DNA of 64,000 bases, taken from Tricholoma matsutake. Lineage: Eukaryota; Basidiomycota; Agaricomycetes; Agaricales; Tricholomataceae. How positions within the stretch are numbered: position 1 is the stretch's first letter; every line of letters begins with the position of its first letter. The DNA is taken from NCBI GenBank assembly GCA_026075535.2, contig AP026543.1, positions 3,782,001 to 3,846,000 on the forward strand, written 5' to 3'. Below are positions 51,301-62,264 of the stretch, in pieces. The notes beneath the pieces are model-generated. The model was not told where the DNA came from, did no database searches, and worked only from the letters and a program-made list of their open reading frames with translations. A program made the position numbers and the translations under genes.

Positions 51301-52702
51301 TATGTACCAAAGGATCAGGATTTGTGAAGGGAGATCATCTGGTTACATCATAATATGCCGACTGCCGGACACCCAGGAAGATGGAAGACATTGGAATTAG
51401 TAATGAGAAATTATTGGTGGCCTGGAATTTCAAAGTATGTGTTGGGATATGTGGATGGATGCAATACATGCATGAGGGGGAAGAAATTTCCAGAGAAACC
51501 TGCAGGAAAATTAATGCTGAACCCTATACCTAAAGCGCTGTGGCGAGATATATCTGTGGATTTTATTACCGGATTACCCGAGGCTCAAGGGTACGATGCA
51601 ATATTCATAGTATGCGACCGCTTCACAAAGGAGGTCCATATTATTCCTACTACTACAGAAACCTCATCATTGGGCTTGGCGCACCTCTATCTAAATCAGG
51701 TATGGCAGTTACATGGGGTACCCAATACCGTTATCTCTGATCGCGGACCACAATTTGCTTCCGCATTTATGCGAGAACTGAACAACATATTGGGAATTCA
51801 AACTAAATTATCTATGGCATATCACCCACAGACTGATGGGCAGACAGAGAGAATGAACCAGGAGTTGGAGCAGTAACCTATGTATGTTTGTCAACTACCG
51901 ACAAACCAACTGGCCTGAATGGCTAGCAATTGCCGAGTTTTCCCACAATAACAAATTCCATTTGGCTACTCATATGTCACCCTTTTTTGCAAATTATGGA
52001 TATCATCCTCGCATGGGAGTAGAACCCAGAAGGGAAGTCAAAGTACAGTCAGTAGGAGACTTTGTATCTAAGATGCAAAAGGTACAAGAGGAAGCAGAGG
52101 CGGCATTGAAGAAAGCACATGATGACATGATGCAACATGTGGATCGTACTCAAGCACGTGCTCCAGAGTACAACATTGGTGACTTGGTGTGGCTAACTAC
52201 CAAGGACCTAAATATTCCACGACCTTTGAGGAAACCTATGGAGAAACAAGTTGGCCCATATGCGATCTCTAAAGTAATCTCGCCTAATGCGGTAGTGCTA
52301 AAATTACCCCAATCATTCAAGATTGATCCCGAGATTAACATATCCTGCCTATGCCCTTATCGCCCACCCACTATTCCTGGTCAACAACCTACTCCGCAAC
52401 CCCCAATAATAGTAGAAGGTGCTCCAGAATACGTAGTTGAAGAAATTCTAGACTCACATCTTCGATGGAACAAATTGGAGTTCTTAATAAAGTGGAAAAA
52501 CTATACCAACGAAAATAATTGGTGGGAGCCTGAGAAGAATTGTAAGCGAGCACGTAATGCGATCGCCCAATTCTTTAAATGTAATCTGAATGCTCCACGT
52601 CGCATTGCGAGAATGGTGTATGAGGGGATGAGATTCCAGCCGTACCAAAATTTCACAGAGGGGACAAACACAATATTTTCTCGCCTGGAAGTCGAGGCAT
52701 AA
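51300..52702 (+). pseudogene. Element Y integrase and chromodomain, frameshifted
   Basis: The zinc finger (H and H in HHNMPTAGHPGRW, CNTCMRGKK) and catalytic core (ISVDFITGLPEAQGYDAIF, VISDRGPQFASAF, YHPQTDGQTERMNQELEQ) are in one frame up to 51876, where an extra A brings a TAA. The rest continues in another frame from 51884: ATHMSPFFANYGYHP, then a chromodomain at about 52428-52580 (YVVEEILDSHLRWNKLEFLI, WEPEKNCKRA). Confidence 0.9.
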
Positions 52703-52713
52703 AAGGGGGGTAA

Positions 52714-53126
52714 TGTTAGGAAACCACCCCATTACCTAATAAAATTTCATTTTTATTTTATTATGTCGAATTACGCTACATGATGCCAAATGATGCTACA
52801 CTTTGATAGCGTGAGAATTTTATTTCGCACACATCAAAATGTACGTGCATGTACGAGTGCGTCAGTAACAACAATGTACAATATATGTAACATAGTATAT
52901 AAACCCTAAATATACACCTAGGGGACCCCAGTTGTGTTCTCTTAGGTATTCCACCTACGTTTTCAGTGTGAAAGGCCTTTGTCAACAAACTCACTAGGAA
53001 ACCACCCCATTAATAACCCCTCGCATCAAAACCATCAATTCCCCCAACACGAGCGTGGATCCTGCCCCCTTTTTGTAGAGAGAACCTGCACGTCTTAGCT
53101 AGCAGATAGTGGGTGTTGCCCTAACA
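52714..53126 (+). repeat. Element Y 3' LTR
   Basis: 413 bp matching 40658-41071, preceded by polypurine AAAAGGGGGGTAA and followed by the CACTG target duplication. Differences from the 5' copy are mostly C/T and G/A. Confidence 0.95.
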
Positions 53127-53679
53127 CACTGCCTGTCCATAACCACTTTGAAGTTTTGTCAGTTGAATCCCTGGAGAATGAATCTAATTCCATGACTGTT
53201 CCCCTCTCTGACCCTTCGAAGTTGGCTAAAGATGTACCTGCTCTTTCCATCTCTCCCTCTGCTCCATGCCCCAAAATTAAATCATGGGAGTGCAAACTAC
53301 CATACAAATATATTGTTGCATCCACTCCCTCTACACATTCCTTGAACCTAGCAATCAAACTACAGACTACTGACACTGGACAGATACTCGGTGTCTCTGC
53401 GCTCCTGGACTCTGGTGTGACCAGTCTCTTCATCGATGCCCATCTTGCACAACAACATTGCCTGAATACTCACTCACTCTCATGTCCGATACCTGTTTAT
53501 AATGTGGATGGGTCCCCAAATGAAGCTGGTGCCATCCAAGAGGTTGTAGACCTGGTCCTCTGTTACAAAGATCATAGTGAGCGTGCCCTTTTTGCTGTCA
53601 CTCAATTAGGAAAGCAGAAGGTGATTTTGGGCTATCTGTAGCTTCGAGACCATAACCCAGAGGTCAACTGGCATACCAG
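53127..53679 (+). pseudogene. Element Z protease fragment
   Basis: The frame contains SALLDSGVTSLFIDAHLAQQHCLN (active site DSG), IPVYNVDGSPNEAGAIQEVV and VTQLGKQKVILGYL, the retropepsin of gypsy elements of the X/Y/Z kind. It then reads LRDHNPEVNWHT after a TAG at 53639-53641, where relatives have Trp (TGG). W is inserted immediately after, duplicating ACCAG. Confidence 0.85.
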
Positions 53680-53887
53680 TGTAAGATAACTCCCCACTTA
53701 TCTTACCATTTCCCTCGGACACCTTCCCTTTCCGTACACATTACTAATACACGCGATCACGTGCATTCTTGTTGACCTCGCAATACATGTCTTGGATATC
53801 CCTTAGTCTCTTACAATCATAACAAGTTCCTGTTTATCTTGTCCTGCTCCCCTAAGTGACAGAAACATTGGGGTGTTTTCCATTACA
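53680..53887 (+). repeat. Element W 5' LTR
   Basis: 208 bp beginning TGTAAGATAACTCC and ending TTCCATTACA. The first 30 bp contain an inverted repeat (GTAAGATAA and TTATCTTAC) able to form a hairpin. No TATA box is visible in it. The 3' copy at 60457-60664 has the same length and only a few transitions. Confidence 0.94.
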
Positions 53888-54308
53888 CTTTTTTTTAAAC
53901 ACGAACTCGACATACCCCTACCCCAATCGAAACCACAACCCCACCGGAAACCCAATCACCGAGAAACTCCTCCCGGCCCCACCCGCACGACACATGTACT
54001 GCCAAAAAGGAAATAGGTGGTAAAGTAATCGCCAAAAAGAGGCAGCAATATATCTGTTTTAGGTGAGAAGCGCGTCCACATCAGAACCGGTGAAAATGCA
54101 ATAAGACTTTTGCAAAATCACAGTACCCATCCCCAATCACCAACATCTTGTCCAACCTCATGCATATAGCCCCATCTTTTGTATATATAAAGCCGGTGAT
54201 AACCTCAGCAGTGCACAACCAATCCTTTCCTTTCCCCACGTCTGTACGCACAACACCAACCTGTCTTGATGTCCCTCAAGAACCACACCGCTCACCACCA
54301 GGAGTCAA

Positions 54309-55320
54309 GTGCGAGCACTGACACCTCAATCAAACACACCACTCTCACCATTATCATCCCTTCCCCCTTCCACTGCCTCCTCGCCCCCACCAACTAGCAA
54401 TAACACCAGACACACTGCCTCACACCAGTCCTCAGACTCTGACTTGGAACCTCCCTCCTTAGTCAACACTATGAACCCTGCCACCGACACCCTGTATGCC
54501 TCAGCTGATGTCAGACAGACCTCCCCTTCCACAGCCCCAATCCTCTCCGCTGGGCATTTGATGGTCAAAGTCCTTTGCCAATTCAAAAATGTGTGTCGTC
54601 GCTATTTCTCCATGAAGGACATTGCGGCAACCGACCATGTAGGAAAAATTATTCACAACTTTGAATCCACAGCGATCCAGTCCTGGATCAATGCCAAGGA
54701 AGCCCACTTACTCCCTCTCACCTTCCCTGCATTCCTCATCGCTCTCAAGAAGAAATTCTTGCCCTGATCTTGGGAGGATGAACTTGTACAAGAGCAAATC
54801 ACTGCACAAGGTACCAGCAGCTTCCTCCCCTGGATCAACACTGTTCATAATGCCAATGACAAACTGGGCGCCGCCAACTCTGATTATCACATCCCTGCTA
54901 ATTGTTTCCGTCTCCACTTGATCCCACGTCTCTCCGATGGCATGAAACACCTTTACAAAGCCAACAACGGTGTCGCCCCAGGCATGACCAAGGGCATCAC
55001 AGATTTTGAAGAGTGGTTGGAATGGCTTCAGCTGTTAGAACAGGATCTGCAAGCTAGTCGTGTGGTGTGGGTCTCACGTACGGCAAAGAGTGGTAACATT
55101 TTGCAAGATTCTGCTGTCCCTAACATCGTGTCCAGCTCTACCCCTTCCTTATCCATGGCCTTGCAATCCACTGCACTCAGCCCTCTCACAGAGGATGAGA
55201 AGACCCTTCTCCGCCTTCACATGGGCTGTTACAAGTGCCGAGTCTTCTATGCTGAACACATCGGGCAGAACTGCACCAACCCACGCCCCACACTTGAAGA
55301 CTGCAAAAAGGTAATGGTGG
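54309..55320 (+). pseudogene. Element W gag with variant zinc knuckle
   Basis: After a Ser/Pro-rich start the capsid reads YFSMKDIAATDHVGKIIHNF, SWINAKEAHLLPLTF and ALKKKFLP. A TGA (54765-54767) is followed by SWEDELVQEQI, FLPWINTVHNAND and FRLHLIPRLSDGMKHLY. The knuckle CYKCRVFYAEHIGQNC at about 55229-55276 has six residues before the His rather than four. Short TATATATAA (about 54182-54190) precedes this gene. Confidence 0.82.
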
Positions 55321-57623
55321 CCAACACCGCCAAGGCCAAAGCTGCATATGAAAAGATCAATGTTGCCACCAGCACCACGATCGCAGCAGTTTTTGAGGCA
55401 GATGCCGTCTTCGAGGAGAGTGAGAGCAACAATGACTCAGAGGAATTCATTGATGCCAATGAGGTAGACGAGTACGTTCCTTCCTCTTTCGTTCTCCCCC
55501 AACACCTACTCTGGACCTGTTGCATCGACACTCCGGTGACATGTGCAGCCACCCCCATTCAAGCTCTAATTGACCATGGCTCCCCCCCAGTCTTGATTTC
55601 TAGCAACCTCACCGATATTCTATGTCTCACTGCACGACCGCTTTTCAAACCGCTTTCCGTCTCAGGCGCATTCACGAAGGAGAAGAAATCAACACCTCTC
55701 ATTTTAACTCAGTATTGTAGATTGTACATCCAGTCCCCTGATTCCCTTTGGCATTCCAGAGCTATCAACACAATCATTTGTCCAGACCTTCACACCGACT
55801 TAATACTTGGCCTCGACTTTCTGGTGAAAAATAAAATTGTTGTCGATGCACACTTGCAAACTGCTGTAGCAAAAGAATCAGGGTACGATCTTTTGAACCT
55901 GCCAGACCCTAAATCACATCAGAAACACAAAATAAAATCCCCTGCTGAACGTCGGAAACTTGAAGCGCACGCTATTAAGGCAGGGCAAACAGCAACAAAA
56001 AAGGCATGAATTCTTGTACATATGGAGTTAATGGCCCTATTTGAGGAAAACACCGAACGGTTCAACATGACCGAATTTACGACTGGCCCACTGGACCTCA
56101 TCGCAACCATCAAGACGCGGATTGAGCAACTAGCAGGAGAAGCCACGCTACAGAAATTAGACAAGCAAACAAAAGAGACCTTTCAGGATTGTTTCCCCTC
56201 AGATATCCCCCATGTCAAAGACCTCCCATGCAATGTTTACCATCACATACATTTGCTACCAGGAGCACCCGTCTCTGTATCCTGAGCATACGGCTGCCCA
56301 CGAAAGTACTGCACAGGATGGAAAACATTGATCGACCAGCATGTTGCGGCTGGAAGAATACGTCCATCCTCTTCACCATACGCCTCACCATCTTTCATAA
56401 TACCGAAGCCGGACCCCACTGTCCTTCCCCATTGGGTTAATGATTACCATCACCTGAATCGGCTCACAGTCCCCAACAATTACCCTCTCCCTTGAATAGA
56501 CAACATCCTAGCGGACTGCGCAAAAGGAAAGATTTGGGGAAAGATCGACATCACAAACTCGTTCTTCCAAATGCTCATCCACCTTGACAACATCAAATAC
56601 ACCGCCACACTCACCCCCTTTGGGCTGTGGGAGTGGGTAGTGATGCTGATGGGCCTACGCAATTCACCGGCAACTCACCAGCACAGGGTGATACTCACAC
56701 TCAAAGATCTGATAGGAAAAATATGCCATGTTTATCTAGACAACATCATCATTTGGTCAAACTCACTGGCAGAACACAAAACCAATGTCAACCTCGTCCT
56801 CGATGCACTGTGCAAGGCCGAACTTTACTGCTCATTAAAGAAATCCTCATTGTTCACAACCAAAATTGATTTTTTAGGGCATCATATCTCGGCGCGAGGG
56901 ATTGAAGCAGATCAGTCAAAAGTTGCATGCATCCTCAACTGGCTGGCACCTTGATCGGCGGAACATGTACACCAGTTCCTGGGACTTGTGAGATACATTG
57001 CGTTCTTCCTCCCATCCCTAGCCAAACACACAGCAATCCTCACACCATTGACACGAAAAGAGTACAACAACGCGTTCCCAACATGGACATGCGAACACCA
57101 AATGGTGTTTGACAGTATCAAACACCTCGTTGTAGGCAGAGATTGCTTAACAACAATAAACCACGAAAACCCGGGCAACAATAAGATATTTGTCACCTGT
57201 GATGCCAGCAAACGGAGAACTGGTGCAGTCCTGTCATTCGGCGCCTCATGGGAAACATCACAGCCCATCATGTTCGAGAGCCAGCAACTGAACCAAGCGG
57301 AACGGAACTACCCCATACACGAACAAGAAATGCTGTCAATCATGCGAGCATTAAAGAAATGGCGAGTAGATTTACTGGGATCTCGCATACACATCTGCAT
57401 GGACCACAAAACATTACAGAATTTTGACTTCCAACGAGACCTCTCACAATGCCAAGCACGTTGGATGGAGTATTTATCACAGTACGAGTTTGAAATCACC
57501 TATATAAATGGCAAACAAAACACAGTAGCTGACGCCCTATCCCGCCTCCCTGACTCTGTGGACAATGAAATGCCAACCATAGTGGCTGCTGCCATCTTCG
57601 CAATCCATTCAGGCCCAAACTAA
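55321..57623 (+). pseudogene. Element W protease, reverse transcriptase and RNase H
   Basis: The protease shows QALIDHGSPPVLISSNL and DLILGLDFLVKN; the usual Ser/Thr of D-S/T-G is His here. The reverse transcriptase runs from about 56280: PYASPSFIIPKPD, then GKIDITNSFFQMLIHLDNIKY, LMGLRNSPATHQHR and CHVYLDNIIIWS. The catalytic pair reads Asp-Asn instead of Asp-Asp. After a TGA at 56953-56955 come QFLGLVRYIAFFLPSLA and RNase H (FVTCDASKRRTGAVLSFG, NYPIHEQEMLSIMRALKKW, VADALSRLP). Stops at 56007, 56283 and 56493 also break the frame. Confidence 0.87.
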
Positions 57624-57694
57624 TCACAAGAATCAAAAACAGCTACCGGGCAGACCCTTGGTGTCTAGGGTTACTCAATGACCTCAAGCGAGGA

Positions 57695-59078
57695 ATGGTG
57701 GACTCAAAACTGAACATATCGATGAAGCATGGACTGCTATTCATTGGTGAACAGCTGATCATCCCAAAATACAAGAACTTATGCGAACACCTATTCCACC
57801 TTGCCCACGACAACTTAGGGCATTTCAGAACAGAAAAATCTTATGGCAACCTCAGAAACGACTTCTACTGGCCAAACATGAGGAAAGACCTTGGGCGCGG
57901 ATACATCCCAGGATGCATAGATTGCCAACAAAACAAATCAACGACAGGCAAAGCTCATGGACCACTACATCTGTTACCAGTTCCCATGGAACAATTTGAA
58001 TTGGTGGCCATCGACTTCATCAGACCATTGCCAAAAGATGATGGATTTGACGCTATCGTGACAATGACGGACCACCTGGGCATGGACATCCAAATCACTG
58101 CATGCATGACCGACATGACTGCAGAAAGTTTTGTGTACCTGTTCTTTGACAAATGGTATTGCGAAAATGGCTGTCCCCGGGAAATCATAAGCGACAGAGA
58201 TAAGCTTTTCGTATCTAAATTCTGGAAGGCACTGATGAAATTGACTGGCATTAATCACAAACTATCCACCACGTACCACCCACAAACGGACGACTCCTCG
58301 GAATGCTCCAACAAAACAATCGTGCAATGCCTTCGTTTCCATGTCAAATGCAACCAGAAAGGCTGGGCCAAAGCATTACCCAAAGTCCGCTTTGACATGA
58401 TGAACTCAATCAATGCATCCACCGGCATATCACCTTTTGTACTGAAGACGGGACAGTCACCTCGACTGATCCCACCACTCATTTCAAAGACTACAAATAA
58501 CACCCTCGAGCAAGAACCAATGGACGTGGCGCATGCCCGTGAATTCATGGAAAATATGGAAGAGGAAACAAATGCGGCCAGAGACAATCTACTTGCAGCA
58601 AAACTTCAGCAGGCTCATATTGTGAACAAGGCCCAACTCCCAGAACCTGCATATACAGTAGGCGACAAGAGCAACAGCTCACCATCGATGAGACTACATG
58701 CATGCAAAAGACGGACGAGTCGCAAAATTTATGCCTAGGTACGACGGTCCGTACAAAATCACGCAGACGCACCTGGAAGCCTCATCATACACACTCCTCC
58801 TACCGCCAACATCCAAAGCACACCCCACCTTCCACGTCGCCCAATTGCGAACACACATCCCCAACAACAACAACCTCTTCCCTGACCATGCACATGTTCC
58901 CCCCAAACCACTCGTGACAGTCGACAGCACCATGGAATACTTCATTGAGAAGATCCTCAACCGGTGTCCATGGGGAAGGGGCTATCAATTCCTGGTTCGA
59001 TGGACCGGCTATGGCCCTGAACACGACCTGTGGCTGCCACAATCAGAACTCCTTGAAACGGAAGCCTTGAAGCATTGA
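57695..59078 (+). pseudogene. Element W integrase and chromodomain
   Basis: The zinc finger is HLAHDNLGHFRTEKSYGNL with CIDCQQNKS, and the core contains LVAIDFIRPLPKDDGFDAI, EIISDRDKLFVSKFW and YHPQTDDSSECSNKTI (D, D, E). A frame change near 58670-58700 leads to MPRYDGPYKITQTHLEASSY, AHPTFHVAQLRTH and a C-terminal chromodomain (YFIEKILNRCPWGRGYQFLV, RWTGYGPEHDLWLPQSE). The integrase frame is otherwise long (347 codons). Confidence 0.87.
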
Positions 59079-59169
59079 TAGGTCCACTGTGCGCTCTAAA
59101 CTCTGGGACTGTCTCCAGAGGCATTGACACATCAAAACGCATGCTCCCAACCCCTACGAACCCCACGAC

Positions 59170-59415
59170 ACCACTCCAAAACTATTTCGATCAACTTTGA
59201 ACAATCTCAAACGACTTTGAACAATCTTGAATGACTTTGAACAATCTTGAACAATCTCGAATGACTTTGAACAATCTCGAACAATCTCGAATGACTTCAA
59301 ACAATCTTGAACAATCTTGAACGACTTTGAATGATCTCAAATGATCTTGAATGACTTTGAATGATCTCAAACGATCTTGAACGACTTTGAACGACTTTGA
59401 ATGATATCGCAGCAC
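59170..59415 (+). repeat. Degenerate tandem repeat in the 3' non-coding part of W
   Basis: About 245 bp consist of variants of TTTGAACAATCTTGAACGAC, alternating AACAATCT, AATGATCT and GACTTTGA words. The array is too regular to be unique sequence but has drifted. A related Leu-codon-like array (CTTCGAACTTCATCGCACCT, CCTCATTGAACCTCATCGCA) lies at about 59990-60235 in the same element. Confidence 0.85.
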
Positions 59416-60456
59416 TTCAAACACCTTCAGCTGCCATACACCAATTGCACCGCCCTTTGGATACATGCAGCACACATTGTAAGAGTTAGTGCGTCGCATA
59501 TTGAGCACCACCAGACACGAGGAGATACAACGATGGGATTTTAGGACACAATTGTGGTGCTTTGACACCTTGATGATATATTAGATCAATGGGGACAGGT
59601 ACCAGTGATAAATCATGTCTCTAGACATTTCCCTTCTTATCGTCTTTCATTTATTCTATGATTTGCAAAGATTCTCTATTGTTTTATATCTTGCCTCATG
59701 TATTCCTCATGTTTTATTTCCTTTTTAGTATCACTTCTCCCAAACATATATAGCCTTGTACTAGCTACTTAGAAGAAGGGAATACATTGTCCTCTCACAC
59801 CAATCATCTGATTTAAGAGCTATTCTCTTGAGTCCAAGCGTCTCGACTTAGTCTCGAAATTCAGTGTTTCATGCCGAATTTCCTCGAACTCCTTGTACTA
59901 GCTTCTCGAAACTATCACATATTGTCTATCCTCTCTAGACACCTTTCTACGTCCTCATAGTCTATCCTCAGTCACCATCAAAGGCATCTTCATCTTCTAT
60001 AAAGGCCTTCGAACTTCATCGCACCTCCTCAAACTTCATTGCACCTCTTCAACTTCCTCGCACCTCTTTGAATACTCATTGAACATCATTAAATTTCCCT
60101 CAAACGTTATTGCAGCACTTTGTACACCCTCAATTATTATCGAACCTCTCTCGAACATCATCACAGCACTTCGAATACTTTCAAACCTCATTGAACCTCA
60201 TCGCACCTCATCGCACCTCTTTGCACACCCTTTAGAGTCGTTTTTATACCCCTGGTTTACAGCGGTGATATTTAGTACCACCTTGCAACCTTCCTCTAAC
60301 TAGTGTTATACCATTCGAGCCCTTATTGTGGGTTTAGTTTGGGTTTCCTGATCAGGTATCATCAGTGTTACAAAGAAGAGGAGACACAACAGCCCTGAAT
60401 GCAAGATCGACGAGCATCAATCCACCCTCTCTTCCTTTCAGGAGGGCATATGTGAG

Positions 60457-60664
60457 TGTAAGATAACTCCCCACTTATCTTACCATTTCCCTCGGACACC
60501 TTCCCTTTCCGTACACATTATTAATACACGTGATCACATGCATTCTTGTTGACCTCGCAATACATGTCTTGGATATCCCTTAGTCTCTTACAATCATAAC
60601 AAGTTCCTGTTTATCTTGTCCTGCTCCCCTAAGTGATGGAAACATCAGGGTGTTTTCCATTACA
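60457..60664 (+). repeat. Element W 3' LTR
   Basis: 208 bp copy of 53680-53887, preceded by purine-rich AGGAGGGCATATGTGAG and followed by ACCAG. Confidence 0.94.
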
Positions 60665-60759
60665 ACCAGGGAGGTTACAATGAGCCCTGTTGCACTTGTT
60701 TCATGGAAGCCAGGCAAGAACATTGTGGACAAAGGGCCTCAATAGGACGTACTCAGAAG
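60665..60759 (+). pseudogene. Element Z linker fragment between protease and reverse transcriptase
   Basis: Only about 95 bp of Z lie between W and the hAT-like element. One frame reads CCTCFMEARQEHCGQRASIG, a Cys-rich linker that in related gypsy elements follows the protease. It shows that Z was continuous across both insertions. Confidence 0.6.
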
Positions 60760-62264
60760 TAGTGTTTAAGGGTCCAGTTCAGTCCAGTTTTTCGACCCCC
60801 AAGGGGGTCAACTGGAGACCGAAACTGGTCCACATTGATGCCCAGATTAGATAGACTGCAACTGAACCGAATAGGACTGGTCCTATTCGGTTCAGTTGAT
60901 CCCAAAAGACCAGTTTGGACCAGTTTTACTTACCATTTTTTACTGTCTAATTAGATTAAATTATATACTTAATAAAACTAATTACATCACCCTGCGAGCA
61001 GGTGCTTGCAGCAGTGGGATGTTGCTAATAGAAGAAGAATAACGAAAAAAAGAAAGAAAGGCCCCACAGTCTTGCATTTGTAGCGAGAGTGGGGCATCAT
61101 ATGTCGTTCCCTGGTACACGTTGCTGTCGGCCTCGTCGTTTGTTGTATCCCCCATTTGCATCATCCCCGCATTGTCGTTCATCGTCTTCCCTGCATTGTT
61201 GTTTGTCATTCCCTCCCTGTTGTTTGTCGCCACCCTCCCAATCTTCATTGTCATTTGTTGTCTTCTCCCTGTCATTTGTTGGCCCCTCCCTGTGTGCATT
61301 GTCGTTCATCATCCCACTGGGCCAGGTTGACATGGTGCCATTTGTTGTCAGCACCTCCATTGCCCCCTATGAGCAGTGGCTCACAGGCGGAGTGGTAGTG
61401 CTGTGTGATGTGGCATGGGGGACCTGTTGCCACCCTGCAAGCAGAGGCTTGCAGTGGCAGTGTAGGGTGGGTGGTGGCTTGCAGGGGTGACATAGGGATG
61501 GTGGTGTTGTCATTGTTTGGGCACTTTGTGTTTGTTTGTTTGTGGTGGTGAGAGGTTCCAAGCTAGGTGGCATGTGTGTCAATGGAGGGGTGGGGCACAG
61601 AGAGGGCAGTGTGTCACCCCCATTGGTGTTGGTGGTGTCGTTCCCGTTGGCATCATTTATGCATTGTTAACAAAAGAATAGAACCTAAAAGAAAGTAAAA
61701 AACATTTAGTAGAAGTAATAATAAATGAATAAAAAGAATGTACCCTGCCCAAATGATGGACTGGCATTGTTTGGGCTGCCTGCATTGTGTTTGTTGGTTT
61801 GCATGGTTGTTATTGTGGACAGAGTGATGTTGTTGTGGTTGTGGGAAAATGGTGCCACTTTTGTTTTTGGGAACACAAACATGACCACATGGTCCGTGCA
61901 CTGCCACAGGGTATATAAGCACCCACCCAAATGACTACTTTCCCCCGAGCTTGTCCTACTTTATGTACATATACTATAAATAGTAAAAATAACATTTATA
62001 TTTTGTTCTTTTATATACTTATTTCTGTATCTTGTACTCAATTAATACTATATATCTACTAGTATAAACATGTGTGAAAGACCAGTTAAGACCAGTTTCA
62101 ACCAGTTTTCTATCAGTTTTGTGACTTGCTCAAAGCTGACCAACCAACAACCGAACTGACTCCCACATGGGGTCAACCGCAACCGACGGTTCAGTCTCTT
62201 GCAGTTAAGTTCAGTTAGGGGTCCAGTCTTTTTCTGGTGTTATGGACTGGCCCCTTGAACACTA
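60760..62264. mobile_element. Non-autonomous hAT-like DNA transposon, 1.5 kb
   Basis: The element is 1,505 bp with imperfect terminal inverted repeats: TAGTGTTTAAGGGTCCAGT at the left and, read inward from the right, TAGTGTTCAAGGGGCCAGT. It is flanked by the 8-bp direct repeat CTCAGAAG (60752-60759 and 62265-62272), the TSD length of hAT elements. No transposase is encoded; internal frames are low-complexity G/T- and C/T-rich text. ACCAGTTT words cluster at both ends (about 60908-60935 and 62090-62125), as subterminal transposase sites often do, and a 19-bp hairpin lies at 60859-60898. It interrupts element Z. Confidence 0.85.
60859..60898. repeat. Perfect 19-bp stem hairpin inside the hAT-like element
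   Basis: CAACTGAACCGAATAGGAC is followed, after a 2-nt loop, by its exact reverse complement. Its position 100 bp from the left terminus suggests a subterminal structural element used in transposition or a palindromic insertion; function is inferred only. Confidence 0.9.

Larger units (their letters stand above)
40658..53126 (+). mobile_element. Element Y: chromodomain Ty3/gypsy retrotransposon carrying an inserted copy of X
   Basis: Y runs from LTR 40658-41071 to LTR 52714-53126 and is flanked by the 5-bp direct repeat CACTG (40653-40657 and 53127-53131). Without the X insertion (42977-49186 plus one TSD copy) it is about 6.25 kb. The order is LTR, self-complementary primer site, gag, protease, reverse transcriptase, RNase H, integrase, chromodomain, polypurine tract (AAAAGGGGGG at 52701-52710), LTR. 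It is inactive: a 14-nt deletion in gag relative to X, several TGA stops where X has CGA, an extra A near 51878 shifting integrase, and X itself in the protease. The two LTRs differ by scattered transitions, mostly at CpG sites. Confidence 0.93.
53680..60664 (+). mobile_element. Element W: a second chromodomain Ty3/gypsy family with short LTRs
   Basis: W is 6,985 bp, bounded by 208-bp LTRs and the target duplication ACCAG (53675-53679 and 60665-60669) in Z protease sequence. Order: LTR, leader, gag with zinc knuckle, protease, reverse transcriptase, RNase H, integrase, chromodomain, about 1.4 kb of non-coding sequence with tandem repeats, LTR. It is distant from X/Y: different gag, a C-x2-C-x6-H-x4-C knuckle, an ASPSFIIPKPD-type RT and a divergent chromodomain. 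It is inactive: stops at 54765, 56007, 56283, 56493 and 56953, and a mutated RT catalytic residue. Confidence 0.92.
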
